From NCBI RefSeq assembly GCF_004526235.1, contig NZ_CP038159.1, positions 868,001-932,000 on the forward strand: a stretch of 64,000 bases of DNA, written 5' to 3'. Below, piece by piece: positions 8,499 to 17,399 of the stretch. The translations under genes were made by a program, and so were the position numbers. Source of the DNA: Sphingobacterium sp. CZ-2. Its GTDB lineage: Bacteria > Bacteroidota > Bacteroidia > Sphingobacteriales > Sphingobacteriaceae. The notes below the pieces were generated by a model, which had not been told where the DNA came from, ran no database searches, and was given only the letters and a program-made list of their open reading frames with translations. Within the stretch, counting starts at the first letter, position 1. The number at the start of each line of letters is the position of its first letter.

Positions 8499-9617
8499 AT
8501 GACATATTATATTATTGCAGGAGAAACTTCGGGAGATCTACACGGTGCGAATCTGATTAAGGCGCTGAAAAAAGAAGATCCTGAAGCTGAATTCCATATA
8601 GTTGGTGGCGATCAGATGCAGCAAGCATCCGGCGTTAAACCATTAATACATACCTCAGAAATGGCTTTTATGGGATTTGTTGAAGTATTAATGAACCTAA
8701 GAAGCATTGCTCGCAACCTGAAGAAAGTAAAAGCCGACATACAGCGAGTGAATCCTGACACCCTTATCCTCATCGATTTTCCTGGTTTTAACCTGAAAGT
8801 AGCATCCTTTGCGAAAAAAATTGGCCTTAGGGTTTGTTATTATATTTCCCCTAAAATATGGGCCTGGAATCAAAAGAGAGTATACAAGATCAAGCGATTG
8901 GTCGATCATATGTTCTGTATTTTACCATTCGAGGTCAATTTTTATAAACAGTTCCACTATAAAGTGGACTATGTGGGCAACCCGCTTTTGGATGCCATTT
9001 CTAGCTATGAATTCAATCCTAATTTCAAAGAAGAGAATGGTCTTTCCGATCTGCCAATCATAGCGCTGTTACCGGGTAGCCGAAAGATGGAACTGGAGTA
9101 TATTCTTCCAGAGATGGTGAAGCTTCATAATTTTTTCCCGGTACACCAATTGGTCATTGCTGGAGCACCGAATTTTGATTATAACTATTACCAAAGTTAT
9201 TTTGGCGATTACCCGATCAAGGTGGTATTCAATCAGACCTATGACCTATTGAAACATGCATCTGCCGCTGCTGTGACTTCCGGTACGGCCACCTTAGAAA
9301 CTGCCCTCCTACGCGTTCCGCAGGTTGTGGTCTATAAAGCAAATCCAATCTCTGTTGCTATAGCAAGAAGGTTGGTAAAAGTGCAATTCATTTCCTTGGT
9401 CAACCTGATCAACAACTACCTCTCTGTTATCGAATTGATCCAAGAAGATTGTACAGCCATGGATATGGCCAACGAATTAGGGAAATTAATGAATAACCCG
9501 GAACATCGGGCAAGCGTGTTGGAAAACTATGATGTATTGATCGAAAAAATGGGTACTCCGGGTGCATCGGAAAAGACGGCAGCCTTAATAAAAGCATACC
9601 TGACCGAAGAAAATTAA
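8499..9617 (+). CDS. lpxB: Lipid-A-disaccharide synthase
   Basis: The 372-residue protein begins TYYIIAGETSGDLHGANL, the LpxB signature. It also carries DTLILIDFPGFN, YYISPKIWAW, LPGSRKMELEYILPEM and VTSGTATLETALL. It is a GT19 peripheral membrane glycosyltransferase that condenses UDP-diacylglucosamine with lipid X in lipid A synthesis. The ATG at 8499 is preceded by AAAGGAG about 12 bases upstream; a longer TTG-initiated frame has no family support. A small secreted-protein gene follows after 45 bases. Confidence 0.95.
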   Translation: MTYYIIAGETSGDLHGANLIKALKKEDPEAEFHIVGGDQMQQASGVKPLIHTSEMAFMGFVEVLMNLRSIARNLKKVKADIQRVNPDTLILIDFPGFNLKVASFAKKIGLRVCYYISPKIWAWNQKRVYKIKRLVDHMFCILPFEVNFYKQFHYKVDYVGNPLLDAISSYEFNPNFKEENGLSDLPIIALLPGSRKMELEYILPEMVKLHNFFPVHQLVIAGAPNFDYNYYQSYFGDYPIKVVFNQTYDLLKHASAAAVTSGTATLETALLRVPQVVVYKANPISVAIARRLVKVQFISLVNLINNYLSVIELIQEDCTAMDMANELGKLMNNPEHRASVLENYDVLIEKMGTPGASEKTAALIKAYLTEEN

Positions 9618-9662
9618 ACTTTTTTACCAATTCCTTGTCTGTATTATATAGGAGATAGAAAA

Positions 9663-10289
9663 ATGAAATATATACTTAGTATAGGTTTGATGATGTGCAG
9701 TCTGATAGGCTTTTCTCAAACCACCGAACATATCACGAAATTAGAACTTGGAAAAAAGGAGAAGAAGACCTTTAGCAAGGGCGATTCCACTATGGTCATT
9801 AAGATCGATACCTTGATCATGAAAGATAAAGCCAGATTGGATTTCTTTGCAAAAAAAGACGTGAAATTGGAAATTGGGTATGCGGAGATCGGAAACAATG
9901 TAGTGATTACGGGAACCGATAGTAAGAATAATGCGACCAATTTTGACATTAGTTCCAATTTTCAACAATTAGGTTCTTTATTTATCATTGCTCGAGGATT
10001 TGATGCGTTCAATGGAACAAGAACTTTCCCGAATGGAAATGGTGGAAAAGTAACCCTTGCCTATAACGACAAAGGTATTGTACCACAAACCAAAGAAAAG
10101 AACAAGAAAAACTATGTATTTGTAGATGTTCAACCCGGCGGTTTAAGTGTGAATCCAAGCTCCGAGATCAGACAGATCTATTCTAGGATCGCCATGTCGC
10201 CAGGAGGATTAAGAGGATTGCCGCAGGGGCAGATCTACTCTGGATCTCCAGGTATGGAAGGAAAAGTAGAAATCAAACCCATGAATTAA
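9663..10289 (+). CDS. Secreted hypothetical protein
   Basis: The 208-residue product starts with a clear signal peptide ending near GFSQ. The rest has no recognised catalytic motif. It contains a Lys-rich early part, a beta-rich middle (FDISSNFQQLGSLFIIARGFDAF) and a Gly/Pro-rich tail (SPGGLRGLPQGQIYSGSPGM). It is probably a periplasmic or surface protein typical of Bacteroidota. It follows lpxB by 45 bases and ends at a strong terminator, so it may be the last gene of that unit. Confidence 0.7.
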   Translation: MKYILSIGLMMCSLIGFSQTTEHITKLELGKKEKKTFSKGDSTMVIKIDTLIMKDKARLDFFAKKDVKLEIGYAEIGNNVVITGTDSKNNATNFDISSNFQQLGSLFIIARGFDAFNGTRTFPNGNGGKVTLAYNDKGIVPQTKEKNKKNYVFVDVQPGGLSVNPSSEIRQIYSRIAMSPGGLRGLPQGQIYSGSPGMEGKVEIKPMN

Positions 10290-10310
10290 TGGGCAAAGCA
10301 TAAGGATAAT

Positions 10311-10340
10311 GGCGTCAATTTTTTGACGCCTTTTTTATTT
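10311..10340 (+). terminator. Rho-independent terminator
   Basis: GGCGTC, loop AATTTTTT, GACGCC, then six T and an AT-rich tail. It closes the lpxB-secreted protein unit. Confidence 0.88.
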
Positions 10341-10356
10341 TATGTAAATTTAGGAT

Positions 10357-10923
10357 ATGAAAATATTAGCATTTGCAGGCAGCAATAGTCGGCATTCCAT
10401 CAATAAAAAACTGGTGACCTCGGTATCAAAATATTATAAAGAATCAGATGATAGCATTGAAATACTAGATCTCAATGATTATGAGATGCCGATCTTTTCC
10501 GTAGATCGGGAAAAAGAGGATGGTATTCCGGAGCTCGCCCATGCATTTGCGGCAAAAATCGACGCTGCGGACCTGTTATTGATTTCTCTTTCTGAAAACA
10601 ACAGCAGTTATAGTGCGGCCTACAAGAACATTATGGATTGGGTATCCCGGATTAAAGGCAGAAAAGTCTTTGGCGATAAGCCTGTATTCCTAATGGGTAC
10701 CAGTGATGGTGCGCGCGGAGCACGATCTGTATTGGAGGCGGCCGAGAATCGGATGCCTCGCGATGGAGCCAAATTATTGGATATTTTCTCCCTCCCTACC
10801 TTTTATGAAAACTTTGAAGAAGGTAAAGGTGTTACAGATTTAGCACTGCGATCAAAATTGGAAGCAATGGTCAGAAAAACCAAAAGAACAATGAAGGATA
10901 AGTTAGCTGCTAAAAAAGATTAA
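10357..10923 (+). CDS. NAD(P)H-dependent FMN reductase family protein
   Basis: The 188-residue flavodoxin-fold protein opens with MKILAFAGSNSRHSINKKL, the phosphate-binding loop of NADPH-dependent FMN reductases. It has EILDLNDYEMPIFS and SLSENNSSYSAAYKNIMDW, the flavin-contacting NxSxx-(A/P)-x-KN segment. It reduces flavins or quinone/azo substrates using NAD(P)H. A DJ-1-family gene follows after 36 bases, giving a likely redox or electrophile-stress unit. Confidence 0.87.
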   Translation: MKILAFAGSNSRHSINKKLVTSVSKYYKESDDSIEILDLNDYEMPIFSVDREKEDGIPELAHAFAAKIDAADLLLISLSENNSSYSAAYKNIMDWVSRIKGRKVFGDKPVFLMGTSDGARGARSVLEAAENRMPRDGAKLLDIFSLPTFYENFEEGKGVTDLALRSKLEAMVRKTKRTMKDKLAAKKD

Positions 10924-10959
10924 ACAAACTGAACGATAAACAATTAAACAATACATATC

Positions 10960-11538
10960 ATGGCAAAAAAAGTTTTATTATTAGTAGGCGATTACGTAGA
11001 AGATTATGAAGCAATGGTTCCATTTCAGGCAATGGGATCTGTAGGTATAGAAGTTGATGCTATCGCTCCTGATCGCAAGAAAGGAGATGTTGTTCCTACA
11101 GCCGTTCATGATTTTACCGGAGATCAGACCTACAAAGAATTGCGAGGGCATAATTTTGCCATCAATAAGGATTTTGATGCTGTAAATCCAGATGATTATG
11201 ACGGTTTATATATTGCGGGTGGGCGCTCTGCTGAGTATATCCGTTTAAATAAACGTGTGATCGAGATTACGAAAGCATTCTTTGAAAAAGACAAACCCGT
11301 AGCAGCCATCTGCCATGGTATTCAAGTATTGACTACCGCGCAGGTATTAAAAGGCAGAACTTTGACAGCTTATGTAGCGGTAGGTCCGGACATTGAACTT
11401 GCTGGTGGTACATGGAAGAACATACCGGCAGATCAAGCCGTAGTTGATGGCAATTTAGTGACTTCTCCAGCTTGGCCAGGTCACCAAGAAATTCTGAAAG
11501 AATTCTATAAACTCTTAGGTATCACAATTAAATTATAA
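10960..11538 (+). CDS. DJ-1/PfpI family protein
   Basis: The 192-residue protein has the DJ-1/PfpI fold: KVLLLVGDYVEDYEAMVPFQ at the N-terminus, YDGLYIAGGRSAEYIR in the middle, and the nucleophile elbow AAICHGIQVL with reactive Cys followed by His. Members act as glyoxalases, deglycases or chaperones; the exact activity cannot be told. Its stop codon overlaps the next ATG by one base, so translation is probably coupled. Confidence 0.87.
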   Translation: MAKKVLLLVGDYVEDYEAMVPFQAMGSVGIEVDAIAPDRKKGDVVPTAVHDFTGDQTYKELRGHNFAINKDFDAVNPDDYDGLYIAGGRSAEYIRLNKRVIEITKAFFEKDKPVAAICHGIQVLTTAQVLKGRTLTAYVAVGPDIELAGGTWKNIPADQAVVDGNLVTSPAWPGHQEILKEFYKLLGITIKL

Positions 11539-11924
11539 TGGCCAAACAACGAAGTATTAAAAAGATTTGGTTGTTCGCCATCCCTTTGATATTGATTTTA
11601 GGATATTTCATCTATGATGCCTATTCCCAACCCAATATCAAAGACTTGCCGGGCGATTTTGAAGAGGTCGCTTTTGTAAGGAATGAAAACAATAAAGGGG
11701 GAATCATCCGTATCTACGCCGTTACGGTGGGCGATCCTTTGAACGCACAATACGACCAATGTGCCGATCTATTTCCGGTAAATGATTATGGAAGTATTAC
11801 GAAGATTTACTTTTTTGATAAAAGCAAACCCTTCCCTACCAGTTTACAATTGGAAGATCCGCACTATGATGCTGAAAAATATGAAGCAATCAATATTCTC
11901 AGCAGAAGGGGCGTAAATAAATAA
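11538..11924 (+). CDS. Membrane-anchored hypothetical protein
   Basis: The 128-residue product has a basic N-terminus followed by one hydrophobic segment (residues about 10-27) without a clear cleavage site. A polar domain of about 95 residues follows, exposed to the periplasm if the anchor is uncleaved. No family is recognised. It starts one base inside the DJ-1 stop codon (TAATG) and ends just before a strong terminator, so it is the last gene of this three-gene unit. Confidence 0.7.
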   Translation: MAKQRSIKKIWLFAIPLILILGYFIYDAYSQPNIKDLPGDFEEVAFVRNENNKGGIIRIYAVTVGDPLNAQYDQCADLFPVNDYGSITKIYFFDKSKPFPTSLQLEDPHYDAEKYEAINILSRRGVNK

Positions 11925-11940
11925 TTAATAGATAATTAGC

Positions 11941-11976
11941 ATAGGGCAATCTTTAATAAAGATTGCCCTATTTTTT
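11941..11976 (+). terminator. Strong rho-independent terminator
   Basis: ATAGGGCAATCTTT and AAAGATTGCCCTAT pair around a 3-base loop, followed by a run of six T. It closes the FMN reductase/DJ-1 unit. Confidence 0.92.
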
Positions 11977-12036
11977 ATATTATAATTTTTATAACTAATT
12001 TTTACTTGTTAAATTTTAATAATATAAATTTTTATT

Positions 12037-12044
12037 TAATTTTG
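12037..12044 (+). promoter_or_regulatory. -7 promoter element
   Basis: TAATTTTG matches TAnnTTTG exactly and sits 35 bases before the ATG of the 53-codon ORF at 12079. Confidence 0.45.
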
Positions 12045-12078
12045 TTTCAACAAACAAACATTATTAACACTATTCTTT

Positions 12079-12240
12079 ATGAATAAACACGCTTTCCAAA
12101 AAGCTAAGAATAAATATGTTGCACCCACTATCGGCGTAATCATCCTGCAGAAAGAGCAATATTCGGCCTTGATCCAAACCAGTCATCCGATAATAAAACA
12201 TCCAAAAGAAAATTCCAATCCTCAAAAAAACAATCTTTAA
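12079..12240 (+). CDS. Small ORF, 53 residues, KYVAPT-type peptide
   Basis: A short ORF with its own promoter-like element upstream. After a basic start it reads NKYVAPTIGVIILQKEQ, a pattern (Lys-Tyr-x-x-Pro-Thr, then beta-strand-like V/I residues, then a charged tail) that recurs in short Bacteroidota proteins, including the ORF at 24228-24389 in this window. Function is unknown. There is no signal peptide. The frame is closed by TAA at 12238-12240, followed by about 110 AT-rich bases before ppk1. Confidence 0.55.
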   Translation: MNKHAFQKAKNKYVAPTIGVIILQKEQYSALIQTSHPIIKHPKENSNPQKNNL

Positions 12241-12351
12241 AAACGCTTTGTAAGGTTATTTGTTTTAAAAAAAAGGCAGGTTATTTATTTAATAATTTGT
12301 TAATATTTAAGTAACTTATTCCAAACAAAGCCCTTTCATATTTGGGCTATC

Positions 12352-14457
12352 ATGAGTATAACAGAAATGGCGAGTAAATTTATTCCAAGAGATATCAGTT
12401 GGTTAAGTTTTAATGGGCGAGTATTACAAGAAGCTGCGGATCCGGAAGTTCCTTTAGCCTTAAGAATCAAGTTCTTAGGTATCTTCTCCAATAATTTAGA
12501 TGAATTCTTTCGTGTTAGGGTCGCTGCTTTAAAGCGGGCTGCAGAAATCAACAACAAAATAACCAATAGTTATTATTACGAAAGTCCGAACATCATCCTG
12601 GAAAAAATCAACGAGCTTGTTATCAAACAACAAAAGAAATTCGATAAGATCTGGCTCCAGGTGCAGAAGGAAATGGCCAAACAAAAGGTATTCATCAAAA
12701 CTGCTGAACAGTTATCCCAGGCCCAATTAAAGTTTGTAAGGGAATATTTTGAAGAAGAGGTCGAAAGCAGTATCATTCCCCTTTTGTTGGATGAAACCCG
12801 ACCATTACCTTACCTGCGGGACAAAAGTCTATTTCTAGGTGTGTCCATGAATAAGGAAGATTGGCAATATGAAACCAAGTTTGCGATTATTGAATTGCCC
12901 TCAAGGCAATTAGGAAGATTCGTGATCCTGCCATCCCCTAAAGGCCAGACCCATATTATACTCATTGAAGATGTGGTAAAGGTAAATCTCCCTTATATTT
13001 TCTCCTATTTCGGTTTCGATCATTTTGAAGCCAACACGTTCAAAATCACGAAAGATGCGGAATTTGACCTGGACAATGATGTCAATACCACCTTGGTAGA
13101 AAAGATAAGCAAAGGAATCAAGAACCGTAGGAAAGGAAAACCGACGAGGTTTGTGTTCGATCAGGATATGGATCAGAAACTATTGGAGTTTTTGATTCGA
13201 AAATTGAGTCTCAGCAAAAGAGACAGTATCATCCCTGGCCAGAAGATCCATAATTTCAAACATTTCATGGATTTTCCGAATGTCTTTAAATCGTATGAAA
13301 AGCCAATAGAAAGAACCTCCTTTGAGCATCCTGAATTTACAGGAAAGGAAAGGGTTACCGATATCATCCTTAAGAAGGATGTACTTCTCTCCTTCCCATA
13401 CCATGAATTCCGCCCGATGATCGATCTTCTACGTGAAGCGGCGATGGATCCTGACGTGAAAACAATCAAGATTACCATCTATCGAATGGCATCCAATTCC
13501 AAGATTGCGAATGCTTTGGTCAATGCCGCACGAAATGGCAAAGAAGTTACGGTGATGTTGGAATTAAGGGCAAGATTTGATGAGGAACAGAACCTGGAAT
13601 GGAAAGAACGTTTTGAAATGGAAGGTGTTAAAGTATTGGTGGGACTTCCGAACAAAAAAATCCATGCTAAGTTATGTATTATTAAGAAAAGGGTTCAGAA
13701 TAAAACGGTACAATATGGATTCGTGAGCACCGGAAACATCAATGAAAAGACGGCAAAGCTTTATGGTGATTATTGCTTAATGACGAGCAATAAAGGCGTC
13801 ATGGCAGATATCAATAAAATATTCAATACGCTTCAGAAACCGAAGCTTCCATTGGAACAGACGATAAAGAACAACAAGAACCTGATGGTCTGTCCTACGG
13901 ATATGCGGATCCAATTGATTGACCTTATAGAAAAGGAAATCGTTGAGGCTAAGGCTGGGAGAAAATCACATATCATCATCAAAATCAACTCTTTAAGTGA
14001 TAAGGAGTGTATTAAAAAACTATACGATGCAGCAACGGCTGGCGTAAAGATCGACCTGATCGTTAGAGGGATTTATTGTGCGGTCAATCAGAAAAAATTT
14101 GTAGAGCCAATACACGCGATCAGCATTGTGGATGAGTACTTGGAACATGCTCGTGTATTTTATTTTTACCATGCGGGTAAGGAACTAACCTATATATCTT
14201 CAGCAGATCTCATGACCCGAAACCTGGACCATCGAATCGAGGCAGCTGTTAAAATCCACTCCAAGAAATTAAAGCTTGAACTAAAGGATATGTTGGAGAT
14301 CCAGTTAAAGGATAATGTAAAGGCAAGGAACCTGAACAAGAAACAGGACAATGAATATGTGAGCAATGATAATTTGCCATTCCGCTCGCAGATAGAGATT
14401 TACAAATACCTTGTTGAAAAGAAAATGGCCGTAGAAGAAGAAGGTCAAGAATCTTAG
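12352..14457 (+). CDS. ppk1: Polyphosphate kinase 1
   Basis: The 701-residue protein has the PPK1 four-domain layout: the N-terminal FIPRDISWLSFNGRVLQEA and NNLDEFFRVRVAAL, the head domain, and two phospholipase-D-like catalytic domains. The autophosphorylated His lies in KKIHAKLCIIKKR near residue 437, and VSTGNINEKTAKLYGDYCL follows. It polymerises the ATP gamma-phosphate into polyphosphate at the membrane. An internal ATG at 12367 is an alternative start. No exopolyphosphatase gene is adjacent. Confidence 0.96.
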   Translation: MSITEMASKFIPRDISWLSFNGRVLQEAADPEVPLALRIKFLGIFSNNLDEFFRVRVAALKRAAEINNKITNSYYYESPNIILEKINELVIKQQKKFDKIWLQVQKEMAKQKVFIKTAEQLSQAQLKFVREYFEEEVESSIIPLLLDETRPLPYLRDKSLFLGVSMNKEDWQYETKFAIIELPSRQLGRFVILPSPKGQTHIILIEDVVKVNLPYIFSYFGFDHFEANTFKITKDAEFDLDNDVNTTLVEKISKGIKNRRKGKPTRFVFDQDMDQKLLEFLIRKLSLSKRDSIIPGQKIHNFKHFMDFPNVFKSYEKPIERTSFEHPEFTGKERVTDIILKKDVLLSFPYHEFRPMIDLLREAAMDPDVKTIKITIYRMASNSKIANALVNAARNGKEVTVMLELRARFDEEQNLEWKERFEMEGVKVLVGLPNKKIHAKLCIIKKRVQNKTVQYGFVSTGNINEKTAKLYGDYCLMTSNKGVMADINKIFNTLQKPKLPLEQTIKNNKNLMVCPTDMRIQLIDLIEKEIVEAKAGRKSHIIIKINSLSDKECIKKLYDAATAGVKIDLIVRGIYCAVNQKKFVEPIHAISIVDEYLEHARVFYFYHAGKELTYISSADLMTRNLDHRIEAAVKIHSKKLKLELKDMLEIQLKDNVKARNLNKKQDNEYVSNDNLPFRSQIEIYKYLVEKKMAVEEEGQES

Positions 14458-14508
14458 GTATTTTTATTTTGCTAATATTTTTAGTATTTTAGTAAAAATA
14501 TTGGGCAA

Positions 14509-15573
14509 ATGGAAAAATCATTTATCAACGGAAGAGGCGCGCAGGAGAATGTACATAATGTGTTTTTCAAGGAATCGTATGTTCAGGAGCATGTGGAAGG
14601 AATTGATGATTGGGAGCAGGATAAACCAAAAACAAACTTTAGCATTGTCCATCCAAAAAGTATAGTCAATAAAGTCGAAAGCCCTGATGTGGGTATGGAA
14701 TACTCCCTCAATCCATATCAGGGATGCGAACATGGTTGTATCTATTGTTACGCCCGTAATTCCCATCAATATTGGGGCCTTAGTGCAGGTTTGGACTTTG
14801 AAACAAAGATCCTGGTTAAAGCCAATGCTCCGAAATTATTCCGCGAATTTTTGCAGAAAAAATCTTGGGATGGTAAAGTTATTTCGCTGTCGGGCAATAC
14901 CGATTGTTATCAACCACTGGAAAGGAAATTTAAACTGACCAGGTCCATTCTAAAAATTGCACAAGAATTTGGTCAACCTATCAGCATCATCAGTAAAAAC
15001 AGTTTGGTACTACGAGATGCAGATATCTTATCGGAAATGGCAAAAAAGAATCAATGTGCTGTTTTCATCTCCATCAATTCCCTGACCGAATCCACCCGGC
15101 AACTGTTGGAACCTCGAACCGTAACAGCAAAACAGCGTTTAAAAGTATTGGAGAATTTAAGTGCGCAAGGTATTCCTGTAGGCATCATGTGTGCACCCGT
15201 AATTCCTGGATTAACAGATCATGAGATTCCGAACATTTTGAAAAGTGCAGCAGATGCAGGAGCTAAATGGGCAGGTTATACTAATGTGAGATTGAACGGA
15301 GAAATAGGAAAGATTTTCGAGAATTGGCTTTTCCAAGCTTATCCAGATCGGGCCAATAAGATCTGGCATAGTATTCAAAGTTGCCATCATGGAAAGGTGA
15401 ATGATAGTGAATTTGGGAACCGAATGAAAGGAACCGGGAAATTAGCGGAAATCATAAAGGACACTTTTAAGATGCATTGTAAAAGAAATAAATTAAATGA
15501 AAGTATACTTGAATTAGATTCTTCGAATTTTCGTAATCGCATTGATAATCAGCTTAATCTATTCAATTTTTAA
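14509..15573 (+). CDS. Radical SAM protein, PA0069/SplB-like family
   Basis: The 354-residue protein carries the radical SAM cluster motif C73-x3-C77-x2-C80 within NPYQGCEHGCIYCYARNSH. SLSGNTDCYQPLERKF and GIPVGIMCAPVIPGL follow, typical of the PA0069-type group related to spore photoproduct lyase. It should cleave S-adenosylmethionine with a 4Fe-4S cluster; the substrate is unknown, and DNA repair is often assumed for relatives. It starts 51 bases after ppk1 and ends before an AT-rich gap and a lipoprotein gene. Confidence 0.88.
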   Translation: MEKSFINGRGAQENVHNVFFKESYVQEHVEGIDDWEQDKPKTNFSIVHPKSIVNKVESPDVGMEYSLNPYQGCEHGCIYCYARNSHQYWGLSAGLDFETKILVKANAPKLFREFLQKKSWDGKVISLSGNTDCYQPLERKFKLTRSILKIAQEFGQPISIISKNSLVLRDADILSEMAKKNQCAVFISINSLTESTRQLLEPRTVTAKQRLKVLENLSAQGIPVGIMCAPVIPGLTDHEIPNILKSAADAGAKWAGYTNVRLNGEIGKIFENWLFQAYPDRANKIWHSIQSCHHGKVNDSEFGNRMKGTGKLAEIIKDTFKMHCKRNKLNESILELDSSNFRNRIDNQLNLFNF

Positions 15574-15720
15574 AGGTTTAAACATGAATATTTTAATGTT
15601 AAGTAATGTTAAATTAACATTGTAACAGGTATGTTGCACACATAGTGGCACTTTTCTTGGTTAATAGTTTGAGAGTTTTACAAAACACTAATAACTATTT
15701 AAACAAAAAATTATTGTACT

Positions 15721-16104
15721 ATGAAAACAACATGGAAATTACTCAGTCTACTATTTGTCGCATTATTAACATTTTCAGCTTGTTCTAAAGATGATGATCC
15801 TGCAGATAATGACTTTTTTGTAGATAATTACAAAGGAACTACAAGTTATGTGAACACGAACGGTGATGATGATGTAGAAAGCGGACAAGGAACAGTTTTT
15901 GTAACCAAAGTTGGAGATACTTATAACTTCGGTTTTGACAGAAATATTCCTAACATCAATGGAATTAAAATGGAAAAAGGAGATAATAACAGAATTTTCT
16001 TCAACTCTGATGCATTAGGTTCTATTACCATCAATCAGGATGATTTAACCATTCTTTACCATACTGATGGTAAAACTTGGACAGCAAACTGTAAAAGAGA
16101 CTAA
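15721..16104 (+). CDS. Small lipoprotein, unknown function
   Basis: The 127-residue product has a lipoprotein signal peptide with lipobox FSAC, followed by SKDDDPADND, the Asp-rich tether usual for surface-destined Bacteroidota lipoproteins. The mature part is predicted beta-rich with no known motif. The AT-rich stretch 15574-15720 upstream has no gene. A bidirectional terminator follows. Confidence 0.72.
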   Translation: MKTTWKLLSLLFVALLTFSACSKDDDPADNDFFVDNYKGTTSYVNTNGDDDVESGQGTVFVTKVGDTYNFGFDRNIPNINGIKMEKGDNNRIFFNSDALGSITINQDDLTILYHTDGKTWTANCKRD

Positions 16105-16144
16105 AAAAACTGTAATAGAAAATATTCGAAATACAGATTAATTT

Positions 16145-16183
16145 AAAAAAAGGCTTTCAATAAATTATTGAAAGCCTTTTTTT
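16145..16183. terminator. Bidirectional terminator
   Basis: AAAAAAAGGCTTTCAAT and ATTGAAAGCCTTTTTTT pair around a short AAATT loop. A and T runs on either side serve both the lipoprotein gene (plus) and the murF-alr operon (minus). Confidence 0.9.
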
Positions 16184-16188
16184 CTTTT

Positions 16189-16788
16189 CTACAGTTTGCT
16201 TAAAATCAAGGTCGTTTTAAAAAGGTTTGAATTGCTATTGATAAATAACTGCTGATTCTCTGCGTATCTTATCAATAGTCGATCCTTAAAAGCCATCATT
16301 TCAAGATTGTTGGCTTGATCTTCCAAATAATGATTGACGCGATTACTTACCTCCACCTGAAGATGTTGGGAAGAACATTGGAATTTGATTTTAACAGGAT
16401 GCTCCTTCATACTATTATATCCGTTTACCAAAGCATTGATAATTGGCGGAACGGTGATCAAAGGATAAATCTGCAATTGAGGATCATGAATCAGAAACTG
16501 TTTTTTGATTTCCTGGGATTCAGCATTTGCTTGATTCCATAAGGATAATATCCCTTCCACAAATCGGACTTCTTTTTCAACCGACCATTTTATGTTCTCC
16601 GATATGGAATAAGCCCCAATTTGTAATTCGAAGAGCGCTTTTATTAATGGTTCTTTCTGCTCATTTGCCTTAATTAGCTTTCGAAGATCCGTTAATTCCC
16701 TAGCTTTAATAAAAGAAACTTCCGCTTTTAAGGAAAGTATTTGATCTTGAAGTTCACTGATTGTTGTTTTTTTCTTAGACCAGAGCAT
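16189..16788 (-). CDS. Degenerate LytS-type histidine kinase-like protein
   Basis: The 199-residue protein has an N-terminal coiled-coil-like helix (ISELQDQILSLKAEVSFIKARELTDLRKLI). A segment follows that resembles the ATPase end of LytS/YehU kinases (ITVPPIINALVNGYNSMKEHPVKIKF, then LQVEVSNRVNHY, where active kinases have PPLLLQPLVENAIKHG and DNG). The phospho-acceptor region is altered and the nucleotide boxes are eroded, so it is unlikely to be an active kinase. ATG 16788 was chosen because it begins 5 bases after the DUF502 stop; a longer frame would overlap that gene. It is probably a regulatory or structural remnant of the cell-wall operon. Confidence 0.6.
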   Translation of the reverse strand: MLWSKKKTTISELQDQILSLKAEVSFIKARELTDLRKLIKANEQKEPLIKALFELQIGAYSISENIKWSVEKEVRFVEGILSLWNQANAESQEIKKQFLIHDPQLQIYPLITVPPIINALVNGYNSMKEHPVKIKFQCSSQHLQVEVSNRVNHYLEDQANNLEMMAFKDRLLIRYAENQQLFINSNSNLFKTTLILSKL

Positions 16789-16792
16789 CGGA

Positions 16793-17398
16793 CTACTTCC
16801 CTCCTTCCAAACCGCTGACTCCACCAGAAACAGCCAACTTCATAGCATCTGTGGCCGACATATTTAATTTCTGGACTTTATCTGAACTGACCACCACGAT
16901 CTGTCCAGCTACGGAATAGGAATATGGGAAATAAACAATCACTTCACCCGGCAATCCAATAGCGGTTAGATCCTTTTGCGTCAAAAAGCCAACCTTTTTA
17001 AGCCCCATATCATTCACTACAACGAGAACAGGTTCATTGAACTTCTTGGCATCTCCAACAAAAGCCTCCGTAAAATCTTTAATGGAAGAATAAAGTGTAT
17101 TGAATAAAGGGATCTTTTTAATGGTCCTGCTCAACCAGGCCTTGATCGGTTCTGTTACCAAGGTGGTAAATATCAACCCCACCAAAGCCAATAAAAGGAT
17201 AACAGAAAGGATACCTATTCCAGGGATGTATAATGGATGTCCTTTTTCATCTTCCAGGAAATGCTCTGTAATGTTTAAGGCGCCATCAATACTGGCCACT
17301 AACCATACGATAAGGAAAATAGCTCCGGCAACAGGGGCTACTACTAATGTCCCCTTGATCAAATAATAAAAAAATCGTTGAAAAACTTTTCTAATCAT
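16793..17398 (-). CDS. DUF502 membrane protein
   Basis: The 201-residue protein has two membrane helices near the N-terminus (about 15-37 and 60-82). TEPIKAWLSRTIKKIPLFNTLYSSIKDF and EPVLVVVNDMG follow, both typical of DUF502. Function is unknown. It begins 1 base after the MurF-Alr stop, pointing to co-expression with cell-wall synthesis. Confidence 0.85.
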   Translation of the reverse strand: MIRKVFQRFFYYLIKGTLVVAPVAGAIFLIVWLVASIDGALNITEHFLEDEKGHPLYIPGIGILSVILLLALVGLIFTTLVTEPIKAWLSRTIKKIPLFNTLYSSIKDFTEAFVGDAKKFNEPVLVVVNDMGLKKVGFLTQKDLTAIGLPGEVIVYFPYSYSVAGQIVVVSSDKVQKLNMSATDAMKLAVSGGVSGLEGGK

Positions 17399-17399
17399 T

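Noticed and set aside
11925..12351. Riboswitch or structured leader upstream of ppk1
   Set aside because: Only a terminator, a -7 element, the 53-codon ORF and AT-rich DNA are visible; no riboswitch core motif is recognised.
14509..15573. Spore photoproduct lyase proper
   Set aside because: The host type does not sporulate, and the sequence fits the PA0069-type radical SAM group.
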